From Thiocapsa marina 5811 (GTDB taxonomy: Bacteria; Pseudomonadota; Gammaproteobacteria; Chromatiales; Chromatiaceae), in the NCBI RefSeq assembly GCF_000223985.1, contig NZ_AFWV01000019.1, forward strand, positions 23,265 through 87,264: a DNA stretch of 64,000 nucleotides, written 5' to 3'. Positions 37,577 to 46,673 of the stretch are shown one piece after another (position 1 is the first letter of the stretch; each line of letters opens with the position of its first letter). The notes beneath the pieces were generated by a model. It searched no databases, had not been told where the DNA came from, and saw nothing but the letters and a program-made list of their open reading frames with translations. The translations under genes and the position numbers were made by a program.

Positions 37577-40015
37577 ATGAACAAAGAACGCTTGGTCCTG
37601 GTGGGCAACGGCATGGCCGGGATGCGCACCATCGAGGAGCTGCTGAAGCTGGAGCCGGACCTCTACGAGATCACGGTCTTCGGCGCCGAGCCGCATCCGA
37701 ACTACAACCGCATCCTCCTCTCGCCGGTGCTCTCCGGGGAGAAGACGATCGACGAGATCATCTTAAACAGCCGCGACTGGTACGCGGAGCATGGGATCAC
37801 ACTCCACACCGGCGATCCGGTCGAGCACATCGACCGCCGCAAGCGGCTGGTGCGCAGCCGCTCCGGTCTGGAGGTGCCGTACGACCGGCTGGTCCTGGCG
37901 ACCGGGTCCAACCCCTTCATCATCCCGGTACCCGGGGCCGATCTGCCGGGCGTCCTGGGCTACCGCGACATCGCGGATGTCGAGGCGATGATCGAGACCG
38001 CGCGCGGCTTCAAGCGCGCCATCGTCATCGGCGGCGGACTGCTCGGACTCGAGGCCGCTTACGGGTTGCAGCAGCAGGGCATGGAGGTGACCGTCGTGCA
38101 CCTGCTCGACACCCTGATGGAGCGGCAGCTCGATAAGCCTGCCGCGGCGCTCCTGAAGGCGTCGTTGGAGCAACGCGGGCTGACCTTTCTCATGGAGGCC
38201 CAAACCGCGGCGATCCAAGGTCGCGACCGGGTCGAATCGGTCCGCTTCGCCGACGGCAGCGAGATCGCGACCGATCTGGTGGTGATGGCGGTCGGCATCC
38301 GCCCGAACATGGCGCTCGCCCAGAACGCCGGGATCCATTGCGAGCGCGGAATCGTGGTCGACGACACCATGTTGACCTACGACGCCCGCATCTACGCGAT
38401 CGGCGAGTGCGTGCAGCACCGCGGCCACTGCTACGGCTTGGTCGCGCCGCTCTTCGAGCAGGCCAAGGTCTGCGCCAATCATCTCGCCAAGCTCGGCTAC
38501 GGGCGCTACCATGGCTCCGTGACCTCGACCAAGCTCAAGGTCACCGGCATCGATCTCTTCTCGGCCGGTCAGTATCAGGGCGGGGACGGCTGCGAGGAGA
38601 TCCTCTTCCAGGATCCGGGCGCGGGCATCTACAAGAAGCTGGTGATCCGAGAGAACCGGCTCGCCGGCGCAGTGCTCTACGGGGACACGATCGACGGGGC
38701 CTGGTTCTTCCAGTTGATGCGCGAAGGGACCGACATCTCGGAGATACGCGAGGATCTCCTCTTCGGGCAGGCCCATCTCGGGGACTCCGGCCACGGCGGT
38801 CAGACCCAAGCCGCGCTCATGACCGACGAGATGCAGGTCTGCGACTGCAACGGCGTGTGCAAGGGCGAGATCGTCAAAGCGATCACGAGCAAGGGTCTCT
38901 TCACGCTCGAAGACGTGAAGCTGCACACCAAGGCGGCGGCCTCGTGCGGGTCCTGCACCGGTCTGGTGGAGCAGATCCTGGCGAGCACGCTCGGGAGCGA
39001 CTACTCCACCCCCGAGGCCAAACCCATCTGCACATGCACCGACTACAGCCATGATCAGGTCCGCGCGGCAATCCGCGAGCAACACCTCACGAGCCTGAGC
39101 GACTGCTTCGAGAAGCTCGACTGGCGCCGTCCCGACGGCTGCCACGTCTGCCGGCCCGCGCTCAACTATTACCTCATCTCCACCTGGCCGGCGGAGGCGA
39201 TCGACGACAGCCAGTCGCGCTTCGTCAACGAGCGTGTCCACGCCAACATCCAGAAGGACGGGACCTATTCGGTCATCCCGCGCATCTTCGGCGGCGAGAC
39301 CTCGCCGGCTCAGCTGCGCGCCATCGCCGAGGCGGCCGAAAAGTATGCCGTGCGCTCGGTCAAGATCACGGGTGGCCAACGCATCGATCTTCTGGGCCTG
39401 ACCAAAGAGCAGCTGCCGCACATCTGGAAAGACCTGACCGACGCCGGTTTCGTCTCGGGCCACGCCTACGGCAAATCGATGCGCACGGTCAAAACCTGTG
39501 TGGGATCCCAGTGGTGCCGATTCGGCGTGCAGGACTCGACCAAGATGGGCATCGAGCTGGAGGAGCTCACCTGGGGCTCCTGGACACCGCACAAGTTCAA
39601 GCTCGCCGTCTCGGGCTGCCCGCGCAACTGTGCGGAGGCCACCATCAAGGACTTCGGCGTCGTCGCCATCGAATCCGGCTGGGAGCTGCACATCGGCGGC
39701 AACGGCGGCGTGAAGGTCCGCGCGACCGATGTCCTCTGCCGGGTCACCACACCCGAGCAGGTCAAGGAATACTGCGGCGCCTTCATGCAGCTCTATCGCG
39801 AAGAGGCACGCTATCTGGAGCGCACCGCGCCGTGGGTCGAGCGGGTCGGCCTCGCCTACATCAAGAAACGCATCGTCGAGGACGAGATCGGACGCCGCGC
39901 CTTCTACAAACGCTTCCTGGAGTCGCAAGCGCAGGCCCAGGTCGATCCCTGGAAGGAACGCGCGGCCGGCGCCGAGGCGCATGAGTTCACGGCTTTGAAG
40001 CAGGTGAATGGGTGA
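37577..40015 (+). CDS. nirB: NirB, NAD(P)H-dependent assimilatory nitrite reductase large subunit
   Basis: The 812-aa protein starts MNKERLVLVGNGMAGMRTIEEL. Residues about 1-300 are the FAD/NAD(P)H reductase (GNGMAG; VIGGGLLGLEAAYGLQQQG). Two BFD-like [2Fe-2S] regions follow (CDCNGVCKGEIVKAI near 418, and CTCTDYSHDQVRAAI...CHVCRP). Then come the sulfite/nitrite reductase domains with the siroheme-[4Fe-4S] Cys motifs TCVGSQWCRFG (about 640) and SGCPRNCAEA (about 679). It reduces nitrite to ammonium in the cytoplasm. It is followed by nirD and preceded by nitrate uptake genes. Confidence 0.95.
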   Translation: MNKERLVLVGNGMAGMRTIEELLKLEPDLYEITVFGAEPHPNYNRILLSPVLSGEKTIDEIILNSRDWYAEHGITLHTGDPVEHIDRRKRLVRSRSGLEVPYDRLVLATGSNPFIIPVPGADLPGVLGYRDIADVEAMIETARGFKRAIVIGGGLLGLEAAYGLQQQGMEVTVVHLLDTLMERQLDKPAAALLKASLEQRGLTFLMEAQTAAIQGRDRVESVRFADGSEIATDLVVMAVGIRPNMALAQNAGIHCERGIVVDDTMLTYDARIYAIGECVQHRGHCYGLVAPLFEQAKVCANHLAKLGYGRYHGSVTSTKLKVTGIDLFSAGQYQGGDGCEEILFQDPGAGIYKKLVIRENRLAGAVLYGDTIDGAWFFQLMREGTDISEIREDLLFGQAHLGDSGHGGQTQAALMTDEMQVCDCNGVCKGEIVKAITSKGLFTLEDVKLHTKAAASCGSCTGLVEQILASTLGSDYSTPEAKPICTCTDYSHDQVRAAIREQHLTSLSDCFEKLDWRRPDGCHVCRPALNYYLISTWPAEAIDDSQSRFVNERVHANIQKDGTYSVIPRIFGGETSPAQLRAIAEAAEKYAVRSVKITGGQRIDLLGLTKEQLPHIWKDLTDAGFVSGHAYGKSMRTVKTCVGSQWCRFGVQDSTKMGIELEELTWGSWTPHKFKLAVSGCPRNCAEATIKDFGVVAIESGWELHIGGNGGVKVRATDVLCRVTTPEQVKEYCGAFMQLYREEARYLERTAPWVERVGLAYIKKRIVEDEIGRRAFYKRFLESQAQAQVDPWKERAAGAEAHEFTALKQVNG

Positions 40016-40027
40016 AGGTTACAGGTC

Positions 40028-40069
40028 AAGGGTTAAAGGCTAAGGGTTAAAGGCTAAGGGTTAAAGGCA
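40028..40069 (+). repeat. three tandem 14-bp repeats
   Basis: AAGGGTTAAAGGCT occurs three times in a row (the last differs in the final base) in the 108-bp gap between nirB and nirD. No function is apparent. Confidence 0.75.
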
Positions 40070-40123
40070 AGCTGCGGAGGTTGGAGGCTGCTTCCAAACA
40101 CCGCAACAACGTGAGGCTACACA

Positions 40124-40459
40124 ATGACTGCTGTCGTTGACGACATGACTTGGCTTGAAGTGGGTACGCTCGATGAGATCCCTCGCCAAGGTGCGCGGGT
40201 GCTCAAACGCGAACAGGGTGATATCGCCGTCTTCAGGACCGCGGCGGACGAGGTGTTCGCCTTACTCAATCGTTGCCCGCATCGCGGGGGGCCCTTATCG
40301 GAGGGGATCCTTTACGGGCGAAACATCGTCTGTCCCCTGCACAATTGGTGTCTCGATCTGGCGAGCGGCGAAGCAAAGGGGCCGGACGAGGGCTGTGCGC
40401 CCGCCTACGCGACACGGGTCGAGGCGGGACGGGTCTTCGTCTGCACAGAACCCAATTAA
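40124..40459 (+). CDS. nirD: NirD, Rieske-type small subunit of nitrite reductase
   Basis: This 111-aa protein has the Rieske motifs CPHRGGPLSEG and CPLHNWCLDLASGEA, giving a potential 2Cys-2His [2Fe-2S] site (CPH and CPLHNW). VFALLNRCPHRGG is typical of NirD proteins that work with NirB. Rieske-type nitrite reductase small subunits of this form are common outside enterobacteria. Its TAA stop lies inside the opening TTAAACCGCG of the second 194-bp repeat. Confidence 0.92.
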   Translation: MTAVVDDMTWLEVGTLDEIPRQGARVLKREQGDIAVFRTAADEVFALLNRCPHRGGPLSEGILYGRNIVCPLHNWCLDLASGEAKGPDEGCAPAYATRVEAGRVFVCTEPN

Positions 40460-40649
40460 ACCGCGCGCTGCGCAGTATGCGATGTTTTTGGATGGGATTC
40501 GGTCTTGGCGGACTTGACTAGCGCTGGAGCCGGCGCGGTTTAAGAGATGAAAAATAGATGCGTTTTAAACCGCGTTCCCGCTAAAGATTGTGGATACGCC
40601 AAACGTCGAACACACTCGAAAATGAACACCCCGCTCTGGACGCGGTTTA
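40456..40649. repeat. 194-bp composite palindromic repeat, copy 2
   Basis: Same length and order as 13849-14042: the opening TTAAACCGCGCGCTGCGC, a first unit closing GGAGCCGGCGCGGTTTAAG, an AT-rich linker (GATGAAAAATAGATGCG), and a second unit TTTAAACCGCGTTCCCGC...CCAAACGTCGAACACACTCG...GCTCTGGACGCGGTTTA. The second unit differs from copy 1 at about 14 of 84 positions; the first unit is more diverged. It fills most of the gap between nirD and nasA. Confidence 0.85.
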
Positions 40650-40751
40650 GCGGCGGCCAGTCGCCGCTCATCCGTTCTTCGGCGATTGCCGGAAATTCGA
40701 TACCCGCTACTGACGCCCTCGCGGAGCCGCGATGATCACGGAGACAGGACG

Positions 40752-43436
40752 ATGACCGAACCGACCAAGACAACCTGTCCCTATTGCGGCGTGGGCTGCG
40801 GGGTGCTCGTCATGCCGCAGGCCGACGGAACGGTTTCAGTGCGCGGTGATCCGGATCACCCGGCGAACCTCGGTCGTCTCTGCTCGAAGGGCGCGGCCTT
40901 GGGCGAGACGCTCGGGACCGCCGGGCGACTCCTCCATCCGAGGATCGCGGACGAGCGGGTGAGCTGGGATCAGGCGCTTGATCGGGTCGCCGGTCGTCTC
41001 GGCGAGATCGTCGCCGAGCACGGACCGGAAGCGGTCGCCTTCTATGTCTCGGGTCAGCTCCTGACCGAGGACTACTATGTCGCCAACAAACTGATGAAGG
41101 GCTTCATCGGCGGCGCGAACATCGATACCAACTCGCGGCTCTGCATGGCCTCGAGCGTCGCCGGCTACAAGCGCGCCTTGGGTGCCGACACCGTACCCTG
41201 CGACTATGCGGATCTTGAGGCCGCCGAGCTCATCGTCCTGGTGGGCTCCAACACCGCCTGGTGCCACCCGGTGGTCTATCAGCGGATCAAACAGGCCAAG
41301 CAGGCCAATCCGGACCGGCAGATCGTCGTGATCGACCCGCGCCGCACGGCGAGCTGCGAGATCGCCGACCTGCACCTGCCGATCGCGCCCGGCACCGATA
41401 CCGTCCTCTTCAATGGTCTGCTCAACTGGCTCAGACGCGAAGACGCGCTCGACTGGACCTTTTTGGAGTCGCACACCGAGGGCTTCGCCGCCGCCTTCAC
41501 CACAGCACGCGAGTCGGCCGGCTCGGTGCCGCGCGTCGCCGCGGCCTGCGGTCTTCCCGAGTCCGAACTGGCCGATTTTTACCGGCGCTTTGCCCGTACC
41601 GAACGGGTGGTGACGCTCTACAGCCAAGGCGTCAATCAATGGTCGTTCGGCACCGACAAGGTCAACGCCATCATCAATTGCCATTTGGCGACCGGACGCA
41701 TCGGTCGACCCGGCATGGGGCCCTTCTCCATCACCGGACAACCCAATGCGATGGGCGGACGCGAGGTCGGCGGATTGGCCAATCAGCTCGCCGCGCACAT
41801 GGACTTCGCACCCGAGGACATCGATCGGGTCGGGCGCTTTTGGCAAGCCGACGGCATCGCCCGCGCGCCGGGCCTCAAGGCGGTCGAGATGCTGCGGGCG
41901 GTGGAAGAAGGCAAGATCAAGGCGATCTGGGTGATGGCGACCAACCCGGCCGTGAGCATGCCCGACGCCGATCGGGTCCGTGCCGCGCTGCGGGCCTGCG
42001 AGCTCGTCATCTGCTCGGACCTCTTCGCCGACACCGACACCGCCCGCTGCGCGGACGTGCTCTTGCCCGCCGCGGGATGGGGCGAAAAAGAAGGCACCGT
42101 CACCAACTCGGAGCGCTGCATCTCGCGTCAGCGCGCCTTCCTCGATCCGCCCGGCGAGGCGCGTCCGGACTGGTGGATCCTCGCCGAGGTGGCGCGCCGC
42201 ATGGGGTTCGCCGATGCCTTCCCCTATCGCTCGGCGGCCGAGGTCTTCCGCGAGCATGCAGCACTGTCCGCGTTCGAGAACGACGGACGACGCGATTTCG
42301 ACATCGGCGCCCTGGCCGATCTTGCGGCGACCGACTACGACCGACTCACCCCGGTCCAATGGCCGCTCCCGGCAGGACGCGAAGCCGCACGTCTGTTCGC
42401 CGACGGACGCTTTTACACCCCGAACGGCAAGGCACGCTTCATCGCAATCACACCGCGTCCGCCCGCCACCGCGCCGGACGACGACTATCCGCTCGTGCTC
42501 AACACCGGCCGCATTCGCGACCAGTGGCACACCATGACCCGCACCGGTCTGGCGCCACGCCTGAGCAGCCACATCGCCGAGCCCTTCGTGCAGATCCGCC
42601 CGGTCGACGCCGCCGCGCACGGGCTCAGTCGGGGCGGTATCGCCGAGCTGACGAGCCGATGGGGTCGGATGCTGGCGCGCATCGAGGTGGATGCCGATCA
42701 GCGCCCCGGCTCCGTCTTTGTCCCCATGCATTGGAGCGACACGCTGGCCCGCCAAGCGCGCGCCGATGCGCTGGTCAATCCGGTGACGGATCCCGTCTCC
42801 GGACAGCCCGAGTTCAAGCACACGCCGGTGCAGGTCAGCCTCTTCCGAGCGGCTTGGTACGGCATTGCGCTGAGTCGCGAGCGGCTGCTCCTCCCCGACG
42901 GCATAACCCGGGCCGCCACCGGCGCGCAGCCCGACTACTGGGTCGCCATCCGGCAGCAGGGCTTCTGGCGTACCGAGATCGCGGGCCGCGAGCCCATCGC
43001 GGACTGGGCCGACCGGGCGCGAGACCTCTTCGGCGCGGACGGCGAATGGCTGGACTTCGCCGACGTCGCGCACGGCCGATATCGCGGCGCCCGTATCCTC
43101 GACGGACGCCTCGCCGCCTGTCTCTTTATCGCCCCGACCCCGAACCTGCCGAGCAGCCGCTGGCTCGGTGAGCTCTTCGGCGCCGCGCAGCTCGACACCC
43201 GCGCCCGCACCGGTCTGCTCGCCGGTCGACCGCCACGCGGGCAGGTCGACGCCGGCGAGACCGTCTGCGCCTGTTTCAACGTCGGCCGCACGCGCATCGA
43301 GCAGGCAATCCGCAGCGAGGGCCTGCGGTCCGCAGAGGCCATCGGCACCTGCCTGCAGGCCGGCACCAACTGCGGGTCCTGTCTACCCGAGTTGGGCCGC
43401 ATCCTCGAGCAAACCCTCGACCGCGGCGCGGCGTGA
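40752..43436 (+). CDS. nasA: NasA, assimilatory nitrate reductase with C-terminal [2Fe-2S] domain
   Basis: The ATG at 40752 gives 894 aa. The N-terminus has the [4Fe-4S] motif CPYCGVGCGVLV...GRLCSKG. The Mo-bis-MGD body follows, with NSRLCMASSVAGYKRALG, GVNQWSFGTDKVNAIINCHLATGRIG, and a late NTGRIRDQWHTMTRTG. Residues about 833-894 are a BFD-like [2Fe-2S] domain (ETVCACFNVGRTRIEQAI...GTCLQAGTNCGSCLPELGRIL). It has no export signal, so it acts in the cytoplasm, making nitrite for NirBD. The extra cluster domain probably receives electrons from a ferredoxin, flavodoxin or NirB-like donor. It ends the nas operon. Confidence 0.95.
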   Translation: MTEPTKTTCPYCGVGCGVLVMPQADGTVSVRGDPDHPANLGRLCSKGAALGETLGTAGRLLHPRIADERVSWDQALDRVAGRLGEIVAEHGPEAVAFYVSGQLLTEDYYVANKLMKGFIGGANIDTNSRLCMASSVAGYKRALGADTVPCDYADLEAAELIVLVGSNTAWCHPVVYQRIKQAKQANPDRQIVVIDPRRTASCEIADLHLPIAPGTDTVLFNGLLNWLRREDALDWTFLESHTEGFAAAFTTARESAGSVPRVAAACGLPESELADFYRRFARTERVVTLYSQGVNQWSFGTDKVNAIINCHLATGRIGRPGMGPFSITGQPNAMGGREVGGLANQLAAHMDFAPEDIDRVGRFWQADGIARAPGLKAVEMLRAVEEGKIKAIWVMATNPAVSMPDADRVRAALRACELVICSDLFADTDTARCADVLLPAAGWGEKEGTVTNSERCISRQRAFLDPPGEARPDWWILAEVARRMGFADAFPYRSAAEVFREHAALSAFENDGRRDFDIGALADLAATDYDRLTPVQWPLPAGREAARLFADGRFYTPNGKARFIAITPRPPATAPDDDYPLVLNTGRIRDQWHTMTRTGLAPRLSSHIAEPFVQIRPVDAAAHGLSRGGIAELTSRWGRMLARIEVDADQRPGSVFVPMHWSDTLARQARADALVNPVTDPVSGQPEFKHTPVQVSLFRAAWYGIALSRERLLLPDGITRAATGAQPDYWVAIRQQGFWRTEIAGREPIADWADRARDLFGADGEWLDFADVAHGRYRGARILDGRLAACLFIAPTPNLPSSRWLGELFGAAQLDTRARTGLLAGRPPRGQVDAGETVCACFNVGRTRIEQAIRSEGLRSAEAIGTCLQAGTNCGSCLPELGRILEQTLDRGAA

Positions 43437-43536
43437 ACGGGGAGCACAATCGGATTAGAATCCGCGCACACCCGAGGCCCTGACCACGGCACCTCATCGG
43501 TCCGGTCGGACTCGGCAACGCGATAAGGAGAAACCA

Positions 43537-43974
43537 GTGTCCGAAGTGCAGGAAACCGCGTCCGACCCCGCCATCGTGAAAGCGGTACGGCGTCTTCCCC
43601 CTGCCGAGCAGCAGCTGCTCCTAGCCTGGGCGCGCGGCATCGGCACCATTCGCTACGGGACCTTGCGCGGTTTCAAGAAGGCGGCGGCCATGCTGGCGCT
43701 GACCCGCGATCGCAAGGCTGCATGGCCACTCCTCAAGGTGGTCTCCTTGGCCGTGAAGCACATCCTCTGGGACGCGCGCTCCTGGACAGCTCGACTGGGC
43801 GTAGGTGCAATCGTTGCGACCCTCGTCGCGACCGGGAATGAGGCAGCCACGATCGTCGCCCCCGCAGGCGTGGTCGGCCTCCCGCTCTGGATGTGGATCG
43901 GAGCCGGCGGCGGGCTGATCGGTCTGATGGCGGACACGATCGCAAAGCGGAGCAAGGTGCATCCCGGGGGCTAG
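43537..43974 (+). CDS. hypothetical small membrane protein downstream of nasA
   Basis: This 145-aa protein is preceded by AAGGAGAAACC. A charged N-terminal half (residues 1-75, VKAVRRLPPAEQQLLLAWARGIG and basic helices) leads to two likely membrane segments (about 85-105, LGVGAIVATLVATGN..., and 108-130, VVGLPLWMWIGAGGGLIGLMA). It ends in a basic tail (KRSKVHPGG). I do not recognise a family. It lies 100 bp after nasA on the same strand and may be in the same transcript. The 260 bp after it show nothing. Confidence 0.6.
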   Translation: MSEVQETASDPAIVKAVRRLPPAEQQLLLAWARGIGTIRYGTLRGFKKAAAMLALTRDRKAAWPLLKVVSLAVKHILWDARSWTARLGVGAIVATLVATGNEAATIVAPAGVVGLPLWMWIGAGGGLIGLMADTIAKRSKVHPGG

Positions 43975-44234
43975 CGCGCCCGACAATCCAGCCGGCGGCT
44001 GATTGGCGGATCCGTTTCGACGCCGAAATCGCCTTGACCACCGTGACCATCGCGGAGAGCGCGTTCGGCATCCACAAGATCTGCATGGAGCAGCGTGCAG
44101 CGCGGCTGACCCGAGGGCCTGACGATTGGCGTACCCGCATCCCACCGGGGTTGCCGCACCGAACGCCAACATGTTGCATGACAAGACCCCTTGTCTGGAC
44201 ATGTCGGTCCGCCGCCGGCGTCGGCTGGTCTCGC

Positions 44235-44672
44235 CTACTCGGGTGACCAAGCGGGATCGAGAATCTGATTCGGTGTCCAGAGGCATGTCTCGGGGAAATC
44301 CGAGAGTCCGGTCTCCTGCGCGGCTTGCGCCGTCGCGTCGTCCCAAACGCCCGCCCACCAGTCGGGGTCGTCGAGCTTTGGAAGCAGGCTTGGGGTCTCT
44401 TGGAGTCTACGCAGGATTCCTCGCCGTTGGTTTCTGATGGTGATCTGCCAGCTGGCTCCGCGGCGACCGGGCTGCATCTGCCACTTCAGCAGGTGAGCCA
44501 AGAGCAGTGCCATGCGGTTCGTCAGCTCTCGCTGCTCACTCTTTCCCACGTCTTCGATCTCCTCGGCCAGATGGGCAATATCCAAAAGGTCGAACCGTCT
44601 TTCGCGCAGCAGTCTTGCTTGTTCGGACGCCCAAGCGACCACGTCTTCTTCGTACCTTGTTGCGTTCGTCAT
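44235..44672 (-). CDS. DUF29 family protein
   Basis: Starting at MTNATRYEEDVVAWASEQARLLRERRFDLLDIAHLAEEIEDVGKSE, the 145-aa protein matches the DUF29 pattern: an early D..W...QA.LLR...D.LD...L.EEIEDMG block, LLAHLLKWQMQP, RRGASWQITI, and a late DFPETCLWTPNQILDPAW (more usually PWS.EQ.LD..F). Function is unknown. DUF29 genes are abundant in cyanobacteria and purple bacteria and often lie beside mobile elements, as here (a RAYT gene is upstream on the same strand). Confidence 0.82.
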   Translation of the reverse strand: MTNATRYEEDVVAWASEQARLLRERRFDLLDIAHLAEEIEDVGKSEQRELTNRMALLLAHLLKWQMQPGRRGASWQITIRNQRRGILRRLQETPSLLPKLDDPDWWAGVWDDATAQAAQETGLSDFPETCLWTPNQILDPAWSPE

Positions 44673-44740
44673 GGTGGCTGTTCCCCTGATCGTCGCTGGC
44701 TTCTCTCGCCTCGGATGACTATAGATCTGAATCGGAACAC

Positions 44741-44762
44741 AAAAAAGCCCGCTCGGGCGGGC
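44741..44762 (-). terminator. rho-independent terminator after the RAYT gene
   Basis: On the minus strand, GCCCGC-CCGA-GCGGGC is followed by TTTTTT (44741-44746). It lies 32 bp past the transposase stop and separates it from DUF29. Confidence 0.8.
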
Positions 44763-44793
44763 TTCTTCGAACGGGCTTTCGTGGATTTTCTGG

Positions 44794-45690
44794 TCAGGTC
44801 GTGAAATCACCTCTCCGATGGCTCGACTCCGGCGCGGCCGATCCGGCGGCGGCGCGCTCGAACCGGCGCACGGCGCGACTGACGGTCGAGTAGTGCACGC
44901 CGAAATGCTCGGCGATCTCCTGCATCGTATAAGCGCCGCTCGCGAATGCCCGCGCCATCGCCTCGCGCGGCGTCGCGGACTGATCGCCGAACGCCGACAG
45001 CGGCTTCGCGAGCCCGCGGCGCTGGGCACGCGGGACCTCGCGCAAACGCTGCGGATCGCTCGCCAAAGCCCGGTGGCGCTCGACGAAGCCGTCGGTGCCG
45101 AGGAAGACCTGGCACCGCAGTCCATCCCACACGCTCGACCGTCCGACCCCCTCGGCGACGAAGTCCGCGTAGGCGGCTTGCGCCGCGGCACGCGCGGGCC
45201 CGAACTGACCGAGCACCCAGTCGGTCTCCAACCAGGGCGGCGCCGGCACCCGCCCCAGCATGGCGGGATAGCTGCTCCAGACCCAATCACCCGCATCGGC
45301 CACCATGCCGGCCCGCACCGGATTAAGGACGACGTAACGCACCAGCTCAAGCAGATAGGTATCGCGCTCGACGAGGATGCCCTTGAAGCGGCCCTGAAAC
45401 AGGTGTCCGACCAGGCCGTGACGACGATTGACCCGTTGGGTGAAGACACCGTTGAGCTGCCGCATTCCCTTCGACAGATTCCCCTCCGCGGTCTCCACCA
45501 CGACATGATAGTGATTGGTCATCTGGCAGTAGGCATGACAGCGCCAATTGAAGCGTGCGCAGGCCTCCGCAAACACCGCCAGCCAGGCCGCCCGGTCCTC
45601 ATCGTCGCGATAGATCGCCTCGCGGCGATCGCCGCGCGAAGTGACGTGATACAACCCGCCGGCGAGCTCGATTCGGAGTGGTCTAGCCAT
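44794..45690 (-). CDS. REP-associated tyrosine transposase (RAYT, Y1/IS200-like)
   Basis: This 298-aa protein has the Y1-HUH landmarks: MARPLRIELAGGLYHVTSRGDRREAIYRDDEDR, the HUH-type NHYHVVVETAEGNLSKGMRQLNG, GHLFQGRFKGILVERDTYLLELVRYVVLNPVRAG (catalytic Tyr region), and WVWSSY. The C-terminal third has an added helix-turn-helix (YTMQEIAEHFGVHYSTVSRAVRRFER) as in many RAYTs. RAYTs recognise single-stranded REP hairpins and are thought to spread them. Two tandem repeats with the motif AGACCTGACCCTAATG lie 26 bp upstream of the start. Confidence 0.9.
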   Translation of the reverse strand: MARPLRIELAGGLYHVTSRGDRREAIYRDDEDRAAWLAVFAEACARFNWRCHAYCQMTNHYHVVVETAEGNLSKGMRQLNGVFTQRVNRRHGLVGHLFQGRFKGILVERDTYLLELVRYVVLNPVRAGMVADAGDWVWSSYPAMLGRVPAPPWLETDWVLGQFGPARAAAQAAYADFVAEGVGRSSVWDGLRCQVFLGTDGFVERHRALASDPQRLREVPRAQRRGLAKPLSAFGDQSATPREAMARAFASGAYTMQEIAEHFGVHYSTVSRAVRRFERAAAGSAAPESSHRRGDFTT

Positions 45691-45715
45691 GAAGACAGCT
45701 TAGACCAAGAATGCA

Positions 45716-45768
45716 GGATTACAAGACCTGACCCTAATGCCGCTGGATTACAAGACCTGACCCTAATG
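45716..45768. repeat. two tandem REP-like repeats beside the RAYT gene
   Basis: GGATTACAAGACCTGACCCT plus AATG occurs at 45716-45739 and again at 45745-45768, separated by CCGCT (29-bp period). A related GGAAAACAAGACCTGA lies at 46876-46891. Confidence 0.8.
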
Positions 45769-45780
45769 TCCCTTTCCGGC

Positions 45781-46128
45781 TCAGTCGAACAAAATTGCCT
45801 CGAGTCTGGCCTGAACTTCATCGAAGATGGACTGAGGGACTGTCTCTTTGAAGCGTGCCTGGCGGGTGCGCCAGTCGAGTGATTTGAGCTGATGACAATG
45901 GATAGCACCCTGGGTGTCGGTTCCGGCTCCGATGAGTGTGACGACGGTTCCGTGGGTGCGTGCGGCGGCGGCGGTGCCCTGTGAGATTGGGCAGATCATG
46001 GCCAGTCCGTGCTGGTTGAAGAGCTTGCCGCTAACGACGAGGCCGAAGTGTGGGCCTTTCATTTCGCGGCCCGATGAGGGGTCGAAGTCCAGATGCACGA
46101 TGTCGCCGCGATTGGGGCGATAGGCCAT
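45781..46128 (-). CDS. mazF: MazF/PemK-family endoribonuclease toxin
   Basis: This 115-aa protein (MAYRPNRGDIVHLDFDPSSGREMKGPHFGLVVSGKLFNQHGLAMICPISQG...) shows the MazF-type GDIV.LDFDP, the P.GREM...HFGLVVS block, CPISQ, and the C-terminal CHQLKSLDWRTRQARFKETV...V...L..ILF. MazF toxins cut mRNA at short motifs. The start overlaps the antitoxin stop (TGATG). It seems intact. Confidence 0.93.
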   Translation of the reverse strand: MAYRPNRGDIVHLDFDPSSGREMKGPHFGLVVSGKLFNQHGLAMICPISQGTAAAARTHGTVVTLIGAGTDTQGAIHCHQLKSLDWRTRQARFKETVPQSIFDEVQARLEAILFD

Positions 46129-46373
46129 CAGTCGCGCTCCAGTCCGACCGAGGGCATGTCGTCCCAGCCTTCAACGCGCGGCAGTCCGTCGGGCATTTCG
46201 GCGAGCAGGTCAGCGAGTTTGTAGCGTGGACGGCTGGGGGCTTCGATGGTGAGGGTGTTGCCGCGCAGGTGGAGTGCGACTTGGGAGCCGTCGTGGAGGC
46301 GGTTTTGGTCGATGAATGCTTTGGGTACGGTCATCACGAGTGAGCCGCCGGCTTTGCGTAGGGTTTGCTGCAT
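46128..46373 (-). CDS. mazE: MazE/AbrB-type antitoxin
   Basis: I choose the ATG at 46371-46373 (MQQTLRKAGGSLVMTVPKAFIDQNRLHDGSQVALHLRGNTLTIEAP), which begins the swapped-hairpin AbrB DNA-binding domain; the longer frame to 46430 adds nothing conserved. The 81-aa protein ends in an acidic, toxin-binding tail (LLAEMPDGLPRVEGWDDMPSVGLERD). It is coupled to mazF by a one-base overlap. Such antitoxins autorepress their promoter. Confidence 0.9.
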   Translation of the reverse strand: MQQTLRKAGGSLVMTVPKAFIDQNRLHDGSQVALHLRGNTLTIEAPSRPRYKLADLLAEMPDGLPRVEGWDDMPSVGLERD

Positions 46374-46673
46374 GTTGGGTCTCCTGTCGGTTTCGAGTCC
46401 TACTTTAGTAGCACTTGCGGTGCTCTTCAATATGCTGCCGTTGGCACGGTGGTCAGGTGTGACAGGGGCGGGTTGTCACAGTCGGTAGGTGTGACAGGCC
46501 GGCTGGGGTGTTGGGGGTGAAGCCGGAATAGGCATTGCGATCAATGCGTTGAATCGGGTGGGCGACGTTGGTCCGGTCTTTGACGGAGAGCCGATAGAGC
46601 GGTTGACCAAGACCGCTCCCGTCTCCGGGAGACGACTCCCGATTCATTCATTCGACTGCAATGGATAAGATCC

